Under the pieces are notes generated by a model. It did no database searches. It was not told the DNA's origin and saw nothing but the letters and a program-made list of their open reading frames with translations. 64,000 nucleotides of DNA. It comes from CAZEDM01 sp964511075. Lineage in GTDB: Bacteria > Zixibacteria > MSB-5A5 > RBG-16-43-9. Location: positions 124,001 through 188,000 of the forward strand of contig CAZEDM010000002.1 in the NCBI GenBank assembly GCA_964511075.1, written 5' to 3'. Position numbers and translations under genes: made by a program. Positions 42,047 to 51,361 of this stretch are shown one piece after another. Position 1 is the stretch's first letter, and each line of letters begins with the position of its first letter.

Positions 42047-43423
42047 ATGAAAGAGAACTTATTTGCGGATTTAAAGAAGATCTTCGGCGAAAAGAACGTT
42101 TTGACCACCTTCGAGGAGAGATACTGCTACTCCTACGATGCAACCAATACCTCCTTTATGCCGGATGCTGTGGTCATTCCCCAGAAAACGGAACAGGTGG
42201 TTGAGCTGATGAGATATGCTTCAGCCAACAGGATTCCCATTGTCAGCCGCGGGGCAGGCTCAGGCTATACCGGCGGCTCTCTGCCTACCAGGGGAGGAAT
42301 CGTGGTTAGCTTTGAGCAGATGAACAAGATTCTGGAGGTGAACAAGGAGAAGAGGTATGCTGTGGTGGAAGCAGGGGTAGTTACTCAAAACTTCTTCGAT
42401 GAGATGGATAAGCTCGGTTTTTTCTACCCGCCTGATCCCTCCAGCCTGAAAACCTCCACCTTAGGAGGAAACGTGGCAGAATGTGCCGGCGGCTTAAGGG
42501 GCAGGAAATACGGGGTTACGAAGAACTATGTCACAGGGTTGGAGTTCGTTCTGTACAACGGGGATATAATCCGCACTGGTGTATTAAACCCGATTGGGGA
42601 TTCGGGCTACGATTTATCCGGGCTGGTAAACGGCTCAGAGGGGACTTTAGCCCTCATCACCAAGATCGCTTTGAAACTGCTGGAAAAACCGGCTTACGAG
42701 GAGACCATCTTAGCCGGATTCAATACCATGGAGGATGCGGCAAAGGTAGTGGCGGATATCACCGCCTCGGGGATAACTCCATCCATCCTGGAGTTCATTG
42801 ATGGGGATACGCTCAAGTGCGTTCTGGAGTATATCCAGACAGACAGGGTGGAAAAAGCAGAAGCAGTCCTCTTGATGGAAACCGCCGGAGAAAAAGAGGA
42901 GGCTCACAAGGAAGCAGAAAAAGTGATAGAGATCTGCCAGAAAAACAATGCCAGGAGCTTGAGGTTCGCAGATACCAAAGAGGAAAAGGAAAATCTGTGG
43001 AAAATAAGAAGATCGGTCTCTGCGTCTTTGTTAAGAATCGCTCCCACCAAGGTGAACGAGGATGTGTGCGTTCCTCCAAGTCAATTACCCGAGTTAGTTC
43101 GCGGAATTAAAAAGTTATCCAAGGATTACAACGTGCAGATAAATACCTTCGGGCATGCGGGGGATGGTAATCTTCACGTCAATTTTATGACAGATTCCCG
43201 GGACAAAGAGAAGATGCACAGAGTGGAAGAGGCAGTGGAGAAACTGTTCGATTTGACCATCAGCCTGGACGGCACTCTTTCCGGCGAGCACGGCATCGGC
43301 ACGACCAAATCCAGGTTTCTGGAAAAGGAGATCGGGAAAACCGGGATCGAGTTTATGAAGAAGATAAAGGAAGCCTTTGATCCGGCAGGCATAATCAACC
43401 CGGGCAAGATTTTTCCCGAATAA
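42047..43423 (+). CDS. FAD-linked oxidase, GlcD/D-lactate dehydrogenase type
   Basis: 458 residues, a full-length PCMH-type flavoprotein. The FAD-binding part contains VSRGAGSGYTGGS near residue 70 and PPDPSSLKTSTLGGNVAECAGG. The C-terminal lid ends with the conserved INTFGHAGDGNLHVN and the GEHGIGTTKSRF segment. It oxidises a 2-hydroxy acid such as glycolate or D-lactate and passes electrons to an iron-sulfur partner. The GlcF-like protein at 22924 is a possible partner. The gene is followed by a palindrome and then by an AAAGC/GCTTT hairpin. Confidence 0.9.
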   Translation: MKENLFADLKKIFGEKNVLTTFEERYCYSYDATNTSFMPDAVVIPQKTEQVVELMRYASANRIPIVSRGAGSGYTGGSLPTRGGIVVSFEQMNKILEVNKEKRYAVVEAGVVTQNFFDEMDKLGFFYPPDPSSLKTSTLGGNVAECAGGLRGRKYGVTKNYVTGLEFVLYNGDIIRTGVLNPIGDSGYDLSGLVNGSEGTLALITKIALKLLEKPAYEETILAGFNTMEDAAKVVADITASGITPSILEFIDGDTLKCVLEYIQTDRVEKAEAVLLMETAGEKEEAHKEAEKVIEICQKNNARSLRFADTKEEKENLWKIRRSVSASLLRIAPTKVNEDVCVPPSQLPELVRGIKKLSKDYNVQINTFGHAGDGNLHVNFMTDSRDKEKMHRVEEAVEKLFDLTISLDGTLSGEHGIGTTKSRFLEKEIGKTGIEFMKKIKEAFDPAGIINPGKIFPE

Positions 43424-43430
43424 ATTTTCT

Positions 43431-43480
43431 GTAGGGGTGCGCCGTGCCCCTACCACAAAAAAGCAAAGCTAAAGCTTTGC
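43431..43480. repeat. palindrome plus hairpin after the GlcD-like gene
   Basis: GTAGGGG ... CCCCTAC at 43431-43453 with two mismatched inner pairs is followed by GCAAAGC / GCTTTGC at 43463-43480. The pair resembles the terminator at 52177 and probably ends transcription. Confidence 0.55.
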
Positions 43481-43677
43481 CCTACATTTTCCCTCCACGG
43501 TGGACGGTATTGGTTTCACATAGAGCTTAGCGAGGCTAAAGTCTTCGCCAGGATCCTGCGGACAAGACCTCGAGACCTCGCACTACGTTTACCTGATGCC
43601 AGAGATTTTTTTGTTGGGTTTTCGCAGCTATGTGCGTATATTTTAGTGGACGAATAAGAAGATACAAGCGAGGCTAT

Positions 43678-44508
43678 ATGTCCAGCACCTTTTCCAGACA
43701 TTCGATTCCCCTGTGGATATTGATGTTCTTATTCCTGACCCTGTCCTGTAAAAAGCCTACCGTTACCAGTTACACGGACGTGGACGCGATAAAGGATTAC
43801 ATTTACACCCATCCCAGCATCTTCTCTGCGGACGTATTCGACACCAACTCCACGGACCCAAATTTTTACCGCCAGATCACCAAAAGAGACAACTGGATAA
43901 AGATTGATTTTCATGAAGCCGATTCCTTTTTTTCAAAATATGCCATTGTGAACTGGGACGATTCCATACAGGGGGTATTTCATACCTTTATCTCCGGCCA
44001 GGAGTATACCAAGAATTTTAATGCTTTTTCCAAAGTTCAAGCCCGCTTTGAGCAGTGGGGCAATTCAGGTGATGTCTATCGGGGCTGGTTGTTGATGTGG
44101 GTCACAAATCTTCAGGTATATTCTCTAAAAATCCCTACAGTGAATTTCGGCTCTGTCAAAGTGAATACCTCAGGTTCAGATAGTTCTATAAGCTTAGGTG
44201 GGCTGTTTGAACTTAAAAAAGTTTTGCAATTGCAAAATTCATCTTTAACAAAATTCAGCATTCAAGTAGAAGATCCTACTGATTTCTACTACCTGCATAT
44301 CTACGAGGGTAATGGCTGGAGGAAAATCCCTTTTACAAACCAAGGAAACAATCTTTTCACTGCAAACTGGACAACGAGCACACAGGATTTTAATACCTAC
44401 AAACATGCTTATATTGACTGTATAGACTCTAAGAGCGTGAATGAAGCTGATACTACCAAAAAATACGATTCAAGGACCTGGGGGATATTGTATAAAATCA
44501 GTCCTTGA
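43678..44508 (+). CDS. hypothetical lipoprotein
   Basis: 276 residues. A hydrophobic N-terminus leads to the lipobox LTLSC (Cys near 23), so it is probably anchored to a membrane. The mature region contains FHTFISGQEY and GSVKVNTSGSDSSISLGG and is likely beta-rich. I do not recognise the family. The ATG at 43678 lies after GCGAGGC; an in-frame start at 43630 would give a long charged N-terminus and is less likely. It precedes a DUF4389-type gene by 65 bases. The 3' half is AT-rich. Confidence 0.65.
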   Translation: MSSTFSRHSIPLWILMFLFLTLSCKKPTVTSYTDVDAIKDYIYTHPSIFSADVFDTNSTDPNFYRQITKRDNWIKIDFHEADSFFSKYAIVNWDDSIQGVFHTFISGQEYTKNFNAFSKVQARFEQWGNSGDVYRGWLLMWVTNLQVYSLKIPTVNFGSVKVNTSGSDSSISLGGLFELKKVLQLQNSSLTKFSIQVEDPTDFYYLHIYEGNGWRKIPFTNQGNNLFTANWTTSTQDFNTYKHAYIDCIDSKSVNEADTTKKYDSRTWGILYKISP

Positions 44509-44573
44509 AAACAAAGCCAAAGTCTTTTATTTCTTCTTCGGAGATGTAAAATTTAATATAAAAGAGGTTAAAG

Positions 44574-44876
44574 ATGCCTGAATATCCGGTTAAATTCGAT
44601 GTGGAGTATCCAAAGAAATTAAATCCCTGGCTGGTCCTGGCAAGGTTTTTCCTTGGCTGGCTGTATATAGGGATTCCTCACGGGATTTATATGGGGATAT
44701 ACAGCATAGCCGCTTTTTTCGTGCTGATTTACGGTGGATTAGCCATAATCTTCACCCGCAGTTTCCCCAGAAGATCATTTGCCTATCTTATTAGATACCA
44801 GAGATATGTGAACAGGGTTGAAGCCTACTGGTTGTGTATGGTGGATAAATATCCACCCTTCAGCGGCTGGGAATAA
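44574..44876 (+). CDS. DUF4389-like small membrane protein
   Basis: 100 residues. The start MPEYPVKFDVEYPKKLNPW and the IPHGIYMGIYSIAAFFVLIYGG membrane segment resemble the DUF4389 family, in which a short beta part precedes membrane helices and the segment IPH is conserved. The last third reads RRSFAYLIRYQRYVNRVEAYW. The function of DUF4389 proteins is not established. A long A/T-rich region precedes the gene, with the sequence AAAGAGGTTAAAG just before the ATG. Confidence 0.75.
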   Translation: MPEYPVKFDVEYPKKLNPWLVLARFFLGWLYIGIPHGIYMGIYSIAAFFVLIYGGLAIIFTRSFPRRSFAYLIRYQRYVNRVEAYWLCMVDKYPPFSGWE

Positions 44877-45103
44877 AAGAGAACCGCAATTAAAAGGGTA
44901 AAGAAAATCGTTCAGGTCAAATCCGACCGTAGGATGAAAGCACTGAATTCAAGCCAGAATAGCGAATCTCCATTCACTCCTGTTTTTTTTGAAAATCACA
45001 GGTTGGTATATAATACAGGTTTTCCCCCTATCCCTTTAGGGATAAAGAGTTATCGCAAGATGTCGATTAATAGACATAGGGATATTCTAACGTAAGGTGG
45101 GAA

Positions 45104-47386
45104 ATGCAGAAACAGAAAAATCCTTTGATTTTAAGTTTTCTTAAAGAGTTCAACTCAGCCATCAAGAAGCTGAGCATCTATCCTTCCGAGCATCCGGCAG
45201 TTAAAACTTCCCTGCAGAAAACCCATCAGATATTCAAAGAGCTTCTGGAGGGGAAGGAGGAGATCACCCTGGGCAGGGTGGAAAACAAGCTGGTACTGGA
45301 GGAGGAGAGCCTGGATTCGAACTCGCTCTCGGGGAAGCTCTGGGATAAGATGGAAAGCGAAAACATAAAGAGCTTCAGCTTTTGCCCGGGATTAAATGCA
45401 GAGGAGCTTAAATCCTTCCTGGAGTTCTTCGTAAAAAAGGATGCGGGAAGCTTCTCCGAGTATCTGAAGAGGAATAACATCACCAACATAAAACTGAACC
45501 GACTGAGGTACGAGGTGGTCTCGGAGGATGAAAAGGTGGTCAGGTCTGATTTTGTGGAGAAGGTAAGTCTGAAATCCGAGCTCTCCCAGGTTATCCGGGC
45601 GCATCCCGAGCTTTTGAAAGATATCCTCTTGGGGAAATCGGTCGAAGGTGAAAAGATAATGAAGGCGTTGGGGGGATTTGCAAAAGAAAACCAGACACCC
45701 TCTTCCGGAGAAGGAACGGAGTTGGCCTCAGGAGAAGGTGGAGGAGGAAGCGGAACGGGAGGGATAGATGTCAAGCAGATGATGGAAGAGATTAAAGACG
45801 AGCTGGATAATCTCTCGGATGATGAGATACTGGAGCTTCTAACCTACAGTTTAAGACAGACCCTTAAGGAGATCCCCAAGGATAAAAGCACCTCTCATGA
45901 AGCTCTGGAGATGATCAGTAAAGTCCTGGAGAAAAGAGACAAGCAGAAACTTCTGCCCCAGCTCAAGGAGATCCTGACAGGTTACGGGATAATCGACGAA
46001 AAATATTTCGACCTTCTGCTGGACGAGAGATTTCAGAGCAAAGAGAGGATTATCTCCCAGAACCTGGAGTTTCTGGAAGAGCTTGAGAGGAATAAAATAG
46101 AGACGGATGATCTGGAGCAGAGGATAAGGGAGATAACTCTTTCTCCGGATGAGAAGCTCAAAGACAAGATAATCGATGCCCTGGTGGAAAAGCTGGATTC
46201 CACAGAGGAGAAACTCAGGCAGGATTCAACCCTGACCCTGAAAAAGCTTTTGGAGCTTGCGATCTCCGAAGAAAAGGAAGAGGATTTCGTATATATAAAG
46301 GATAAACTGGAGTCTCAGCCGAAGAAGGTTTTAGTCTCCATGAGGTTCTATCGAGGTTATTTCGAGATATTGCCCCTGATCTTCTCCCGCTTAGCCGTCA
46401 AAGGCGATTTGGAAGAGATGAAGAGGTTGATGGATCAGATCGAACAGCAGGTGCAGAGCGGACAGATGTCAGCAGAGTTTCAAAGACTAAGGGATAATTT
46501 CGTATCCCAGGTGACCGGGAGGAATCTGGATATTTTGATCCAGCCCCTTTTCTCCGAGTTCAACGCCCAAAAGGGTAGAAAGGTAGAAGAGATTTTAAAC
46601 AGCCTGGATAAGGGGGAGGTGGCTCAAAAGCTCGTGGAGATATTTACAGTTGACCAGCGCCACATTCGTATCTGGGCTTTGAGGGCATTAAGCGATCTGG
46701 GAGAGGATGCCGTAAAAGCCATTTCCAGCTTTCTGTCACTCAAGGATGAGTTCAAAAGGGATAAGGACACCAAAGCCCTGGAGAATGAATACTGGTACAA
46801 GGTCAGGAACGCGCTTTTCATCCTGGGAAATATCGAGAGCCAGAGGTCGTTCGATCTGCTGATGGAATTTACCAGGGATCCGGATCCGCGGGTAAGGCTG
46901 GAGGTGTTGAAAGTCCTGGAGAAGAAAAAGGGCGAAAGGGTAAATCAGGTCCTGATCGAGCTTCTGCGGGACGGAGACAGTGAGGTAAGCAAAAAGGCTT
47001 TGAACCTGATCAGCATCTCCGAGGAGCGGGAGTTCATCCCGGTTCTGAAGGAGACCTTTGCGGACGGCTCCCTGGACAGGAAAAAAGTGCTCAGCACCTT
47101 GATCAAGATAGGGGACAGGGAGTGTCAGGATTTCGTTTTAAAGCTTTTGACCGAGGAGAACTTTCTTCCCTCCATCCTGTCCAAGAAGGAAAAAGAAGAA
47201 CTGCAGTTACTGGCTCTGGATTTTCTGGAGAAGAGGGGAGATGAAAGATCCTTTCAGATATTGAGGGATTTCCTGAATAAAAGGAAAAAGGGTTTTTTGT
47301 GGAGGCTGGGCAAAGACGAGATCACGGAGAAAACCCAGAAGTTGCTCTCTGCAAAAGAAAAGGAGATCAGCCTCTCCAGGCTTTAA
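45104..47386 (+). CDS. large HEAT-repeat protein
   Basis: 760 residues, soluble, with no signal peptide. Residues 1-150 form an N-terminal domain with LSIYPSEHPAVKTS and the segment AEELKSFLEFF ... FSEYLKRNNITNIKLNRLRYE. Related N-terminal sequence occurs in the downstream gene at 51351. A low-complexity Gly/Ser linker lies near 205-220. The C-terminal third (about 495-690) contains HEAT-like repeats (SRSFDLLMEFTRDPDPRVRLEVLK-type). HEAT repeats bind proteins, so this may be a scaffold. It starts a four-gene operon with gaps of 23 and 19 bases and one overlap. The function is unknown. Confidence 0.75.
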   Translation: MQKQKNPLILSFLKEFNSAIKKLSIYPSEHPAVKTSLQKTHQIFKELLEGKEEITLGRVENKLVLEEESLDSNSLSGKLWDKMESENIKSFSFCPGLNAEELKSFLEFFVKKDAGSFSEYLKRNNITNIKLNRLRYEVVSEDEKVVRSDFVEKVSLKSELSQVIRAHPELLKDILLGKSVEGEKIMKALGGFAKENQTPSSGEGTELASGEGGGGSGTGGIDVKQMMEEIKDELDNLSDDEILELLTYSLRQTLKEIPKDKSTSHEALEMISKVLEKRDKQKLLPQLKEILTGYGIIDEKYFDLLLDERFQSKERIISQNLEFLEELERNKIETDDLEQRIREITLSPDEKLKDKIIDALVEKLDSTEEKLRQDSTLTLKKLLELAISEEKEEDFVYIKDKLESQPKKVLVSMRFYRGYFEILPLIFSRLAVKGDLEEMKRLMDQIEQQVQSGQMSAEFQRLRDNFVSQVTGRNLDILIQPLFSEFNAQKGRKVEEILNSLDKGEVAQKLVEIFTVDQRHIRIWALRALSDLGEDAVKAISSFLSLKDEFKRDKDTKALENEYWYKVRNALFILGNIESQRSFDLLMEFTRDPDPRVRLEVLKVLEKKKGERVNQVLIELLRDGDSEVSKKALNLISISEEREFIPVLKETFADGSLDRKKVLSTLIKIGDRECQDFVLKLLTEENFLPSILSKKEKEELQLLALDFLEKRGDERSFQILRDFLNKRKKGFLWRLGKDEITEKTQKLLSAKEKEISLSRL

Positions 47387-47409
47387 AAAAACAACACCTA
47401 ACGACCCTG

Positions 47410-50193
47410 ATGAGAAGATACCTTTTTCGGCTGGCATTAGTTCTGCTGTTCTGTCTTCCCCTGGAAGCATATTCCCAGTACTACTTCGGAAAAAACAAGG
47501 TTCAGTATACCCAGTTCGACTGGCAGGTCTTAGCCACCGAGCATTTCAATGTCTATTTTTACACCGAGGAAAAGGAGCTGGCGGAGATAGCTGCCAGGAT
47601 AGCCGAGGATAGCTATACCTATCTGCAGGATAAATTCAATTTTCACATAGCCCAGAAGACGCCTTTGATCATCTACAGCTCGCCCAACTATTTTGAGCAG
47701 ACCAACGTGATCTCCATTCTCATACCGGAGAACGTGGCCGGCTTCACCGAGTTCTTCAAGGGACGGATGGTGGTGCCCTTCAACGGCTCCTATGCCGATT
47801 TCAAGCACACCATCCGGCACGAGCTGGTGCACGTGTTCACCTACAAGAAGATCTTTTTCGTGATGAAACAGCACCGGCGCTACAATTATATAGAGCCGCC
47901 CCTGTGGTTTCAGGAGGGCCTGGCAGAGCACTGGTCAGAAAAAATAGATTCGGAAGGCGAGATGATAGTAAGTGATCTGGTTATCTCCGGAAAGCAGATA
48001 AAGATCGGGGACATGGGAGCTATATCCGGCTCCTATCTGATGTATAAGGAGGGGGAGTCCTTTTTGAATTATCTGGCTGAGGAGTACGGAGACGACCGCA
48101 TCTCCCTTCTGTTCGACAATTACTGGAGGGGGGATAACTTCCCGGAGGTGGTGGAGCTTACCTTCAATAAGCCCCTGAACGAGTTAGGGGAGGAGTGGGA
48201 ATATTATCTGAGGAAGAAGTATTACCCCCAGATCTCCTCAGGCGACCTGCCGGGGCGTGTGGCATCCCGGCTGACCTTTGACGGCCTGAACGTGAAACCC
48301 GCGCTGGTGCCTTACCGGCACAAAGGGAAACTGGAGGACTGGATCGTATTCAAGTCCAACAAATTAGGATACTCCAGCTTGTATCTTATGTCCCCGCGGG
48401 GAGAAAAGGAAAAGCTTTATACTTTAGTCAAAGGGGAGAGGTCTTCCCATTTCGAATCGCTGCATCTTCTGGAGAGCGGGGTGGACGGCTCGGAGGACAG
48501 CCGGATAGTTTTTGTATCCAAAAGCAAGGAAAGGGATCTGTTATATATTTACGATCTGAAGAAGATGAAGATAGTGCTGAAGAAAAGCTTCAACCCGCTG
48601 ATCAGCCTGTCCTCGCCTGCCTGGTCAGGGGACAATACCAGAATAGTTTTCTCCGGGGTGGACAAAAAAGGTTATACTGATCTCTACATCTATCACCTGT
48701 CCGGGGATTCACTTGTACGCCTGACCGAGGATCTGTATCAGGAAAAGGACCCCACCTGGTCCAAAGACGGGAAAACCATCGTCTTCTCCTCGGACAGAGC
48801 CTTTTACGGCGAGGAGGGCTACCAAAATCTGTTTACCTTTGATCTGCAGGACAGGGTGATACGACAGTTGACCTTTGCACAGGCTCACGATCAGAACCCA
48901 TCCTTCTCCAAAGAGGGGGATAGGATTTTCTTTTCCTCTGACCGGGAGGGTGCTTTCAATATCTACTCCCTGGATTCAACCGGCATAAAAAAGCTGACCC
49001 GCTTTCTGACCGGCGGGTTTGATCCGGCGGCTGACGTAGAGGAGGAGAACCTGTATTTCTCAGGGTATCAGGACTATAATTTCAATATCTACAGGCTCAG
49101 TTTAAACGATTCCCTGAGCAAGCATATAGTGCCGGGAACGGATACTCTCAGGCTGAGCTGGGCTCCCCCCAGGATCTCGGGAAAGCATACCAAGGGCGTG
49201 GTCAAATATGAGAGCGATTACTCTTTTGACATCGCCCAGTCTGCCATCTCCTACGATGCCCTGTACGGGACGGTGGGAGGGCTGCAGATGGTCCTGACGG
49301 ATATGCTGGGCAACCATCAGTATTTCTTCCTTCTAAGCAATACCGCCGAAACCAAATCCGAGGTCCTGTCCAGCTTTAATTTCGGGCTGACCTATCTGAA
49401 CCGGACCAAGAGGCTCAATTACGGATTCGGGGTCTATCATCTGTATGATAAATACGAGGACGATTTCTACGGTCTTTTCAAGGAGAGGCAGTACGGCGGT
49501 CTTTTCCTGGCCAACTACCCTTTCTCCAAGTTTCAAAGGATCGAAACCAGTTTTTTCCTGCGACAGTCGGATAAGGATTTTTACGTGTATGGAAGGAAAA
49601 GAAACGTGCTTCTCTCCACCAATTACCTTTCCCTGATCAAGGATACCAGCCTGTGGGACCTGACCGGTCCCATAGACGGCACCAGATTCAACCTCACCCT
49701 GGGGCTTACCGTGAGCTGGGATGAGTTTCAGGTTTACAACAGGCTTATCCTGACAGATATCAGGAGATACTTCCGTTTAGGCAAAAACAGCTGTTTCGCC
49801 TTCAGGTTTATGGGTTTTTCCTCCGGCGGCATAGAGCCCCAGAGACTGCACCTGGGAGGGAGCTGGAGCCTGAGAGGGTACGAGCGCAAGGAGTTCTACG
49901 GGAAGAGGCTTCTGCTGATCAACAACGAGCTGCGCTTTCCCCTGATAGACAATCTGCTGATCGGTTTTCCCTTTGGCAGGATCGGCTTCAACGCCATAAG
50001 AGGGGCGCTGTTCTTCGATGCGGGGAATGCCTGGGAAGAGGATTTCGATCAGCTTTACGGAAGCTTCGGAACCGGGTTCAGAGTTAGCTTGGGGTATGTG
50101 GTGGTTCTGAGATTCGATTTTTCGAAAAAGACGGATTTCAAGTCGATATCTAAGGGAACGGTGTTCGACTTTTTCTTCGGCTGGAATTTTTAG
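47410..50193 (+). CDS. surface protein: peptidase-MA-like domain, TolB/PD40 propeller and BamA-like barrel
   Basis: 927 residues. A signal peptide ends near residue 20 (EAYSQ). Residues 30-230 resemble a peptidase-MA-type gluzincin: RHELVHVFTY contains H137-E-L-V-H141 and PLWFQEGLAEHWSE supplies the third ligand. A TolB-like six-bladed propeller follows (LYDLKKMKIVLKK-type PD40 repeats, with FSSDRAF and FSSDREGAF). The last 300 residues are a bacterial surface antigen barrel with LGGSWSLRGYERKEF and a C-terminal Phe (FFFGWNF), as in Omp85/BamA-like porins. It is likely in the outer membrane with the propeller in the periplasm or outside. The ATG at 47410 is chosen because the signal peptide starts there. 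It is the second gene of the operon. Confidence 0.85.
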   Translation: MRRYLFRLALVLLFCLPLEAYSQYYFGKNKVQYTQFDWQVLATEHFNVYFYTEEKELAEIAARIAEDSYTYLQDKFNFHIAQKTPLIIYSSPNYFEQTNVISILIPENVAGFTEFFKGRMVVPFNGSYADFKHTIRHELVHVFTYKKIFFVMKQHRRYNYIEPPLWFQEGLAEHWSEKIDSEGEMIVSDLVISGKQIKIGDMGAISGSYLMYKEGESFLNYLAEEYGDDRISLLFDNYWRGDNFPEVVELTFNKPLNELGEEWEYYLRKKYYPQISSGDLPGRVASRLTFDGLNVKPALVPYRHKGKLEDWIVFKSNKLGYSSLYLMSPRGEKEKLYTLVKGERSSHFESLHLLESGVDGSEDSRIVFVSKSKERDLLYIYDLKKMKIVLKKSFNPLISLSSPAWSGDNTRIVFSGVDKKGYTDLYIYHLSGDSLVRLTEDLYQEKDPTWSKDGKTIVFSSDRAFYGEEGYQNLFTFDLQDRVIRQLTFAQAHDQNPSFSKEGDRIFFSSDREGAFNIYSLDSTGIKKLTRFLTGGFDPAADVEEENLYFSGYQDYNFNIYRLSLNDSLSKHIVPGTDTLRLSWAPPRISGKHTKGVVKYESDYSFDIAQSAISYDALYGTVGGLQMVLTDMLGNHQYFFLLSNTAETKSEVLSSFNFGLTYLNRTKRLNYGFGVYHLYDKYEDDFYGLFKERQYGGLFLANYPFSKFQRIETSFFLRQSDKDFYVYGRKRNVLLSTNYLSLIKDTSLWDLTGPIDGTRFNLTLGLTVSWDEFQVYNRLILTDIRRYFRLGKNSCFAFRFMGFSSGGIEPQRLHLGGSWSLRGYERKEFYGKRLLLINNELRFPLIDNLLIGFPFGRIGFNAIRGALFFDAGNAWEEDFDQLYGSFGTGFRVSLGYVVVLRFDFSKKTDFKSISKGTVFDFFFGWNF

Positions 50194-50212
50194 GAAAAAA
50201 GAGGAGTATCAG

Positions 50213-51361
50213 TTGAGGACAAAAATTTTCACATATTCAAGCATACTCTTTTTTCTTTTACTCTCAGGCTGTGCCGCAAGTTTGAAATTCCCCCGTATGG
50301 ATTTCGAAAAACAGGACACGGACTGGAGGAGCTTCAGGGACAGCCGGAATAACACCGGAGCCGGAGATGCTGATATCAGGGCACCGCTGAAACTTCTGTG
50401 GAGGGAAAAGATCGGTCCGAGTTACTCCACCCCTCTGGTCGTAGGTCAGATGGTGATAAGCGGGTCAGTTGACCGCAAGATAAACTTCCTGAAGCTTGGC
50501 TCGGGGGATAAGATAGATTCTTATTCTTTATCCTTTCCCATCTCAGTTACCCCCTGTGTGGATGAAAGCATTCTCTATTTCTCTCAGGGGAAGGCAGGCT
50601 CGGCTCTTTCTGCTCTGAACCTGAAAAGCGGAAATATTGTCTGGGAGAAGAAATTCAGAGGGACCGGCTCGTCCCCGGTCGTATCCGGAGATATGCTTTT
50701 CCTGGGCACGGACAACTCCCTTTTCTGTCTGGGAAAGATGAATGGAGAGATAATCTGGAAATTTGATACCGGTGGAAACGTTTATTCCACTCCCGCTTTT
50801 TCTGGTGATGCCTTATGCTTCGGCTCAACAGACAGGAAAATCTACTGTCTGGAGAAAAACTCCGGAAAACCTAACTGGAGCTACAAGACACAGGGAGCAG
50901 TTTATGCCTCTGCCTGCATGGGGGATGAAGCTTTATTCTTGGGCTCCACGGACGGCTACTTCTATGCCCTGGGATTAGCCCGGGGCGAGCTTCTGTGGAA
51001 GTATAAAACAGGAGGGGGTATCTACTCGTCAGCTGCCCGGGATAAGGAGAAGGTATTTTTCGGCTCCAACGACGGCTGTCTTTATGCCTTGTCTATTGAG
51101 GACGGGAGCTTAGCCTGGAAATTCGAGACGGACGGGCCCATCCGCTCCTCTCCCGTAATAGCGGGGGAGATAGTTTTCTTCGGCTCCCTGAACGGCAGTT
51201 TCTACGGGTTGAACTCCTCGAATGGCGAGATGGTCTTCCAATACGAGAGCGGAGATATGTTCTACGCCTCGCCTTCTTTCTCCCGGGGGCGGGTGCTTGT
51301 TGCCTCTACCGGCGGTCATCTCTACTGTTTTGGAAGAGGGGGTAAAAGGGATGGCAAATAA
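50213..51361 (+). CDS. PQQ-like beta-propeller lipoprotein
   Basis: 382 residues. TTG start after AAAGAGGAG. The N-terminus is a lipoprotein signal with lipobox LLSGC (Cys near 20). The mature part has about seven repeats with L-x-x-GE-x-x-WK(Y/F)-x-TGG and (V/L)(F/Y)FGS-x-DG, the PQQ/BamB-like propeller pattern. BamB-like lipoproteins assist the outer membrane barrel assembly machinery. Given the BamA-like barrel upstream, a related assembly role is plausible but not shown. The gene overlaps the start of the next one by 11 bases. Confidence 0.85.
   Translation: MRTKIFTYSSILFFLLLSGCAASLKFPRMDFEKQDTDWRSFRDSRNNTGAGDADIRAPLKLLWREKIGPSYSTPLVVGQMVISGSVDRKINFLKLGSGDKIDSYSLSFPISVTPCVDESILYFSQGKAGSALSALNLKSGNIVWEKKFRGTGSSPVVSGDMLFLGTDNSLFCLGKMNGEIIWKFDTGGNVYSTPAFSGDALCFGSTDRKIYCLEKNSGKPNWSYKTQGAVYASACMGDEALFLGSTDGYFYALGLARGELLWKYKTGGGIYSSAARDKEKVFFGSNDGCLYALSIEDGSLAWKFETDGPIRSSPVIAGEIVFFGSLNGSFYGLNSSNGEMVFQYESGDMFYASPSFSRGRVLVASTGGHLYCFGRGGKRDGK

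Noticed and set aside
47299..47409. Longer form of the BamA-like gene that overlaps the HEAT gene
   Set aside because: The signal peptide begins at 47410, so the longer N-terminus would block export.
51222..51350. Longer form of the HEAT-N-like gene
   Set aside because: It overlaps the PQQ lipoprotein gene; the ATG at 51351 fits an operon overlap.
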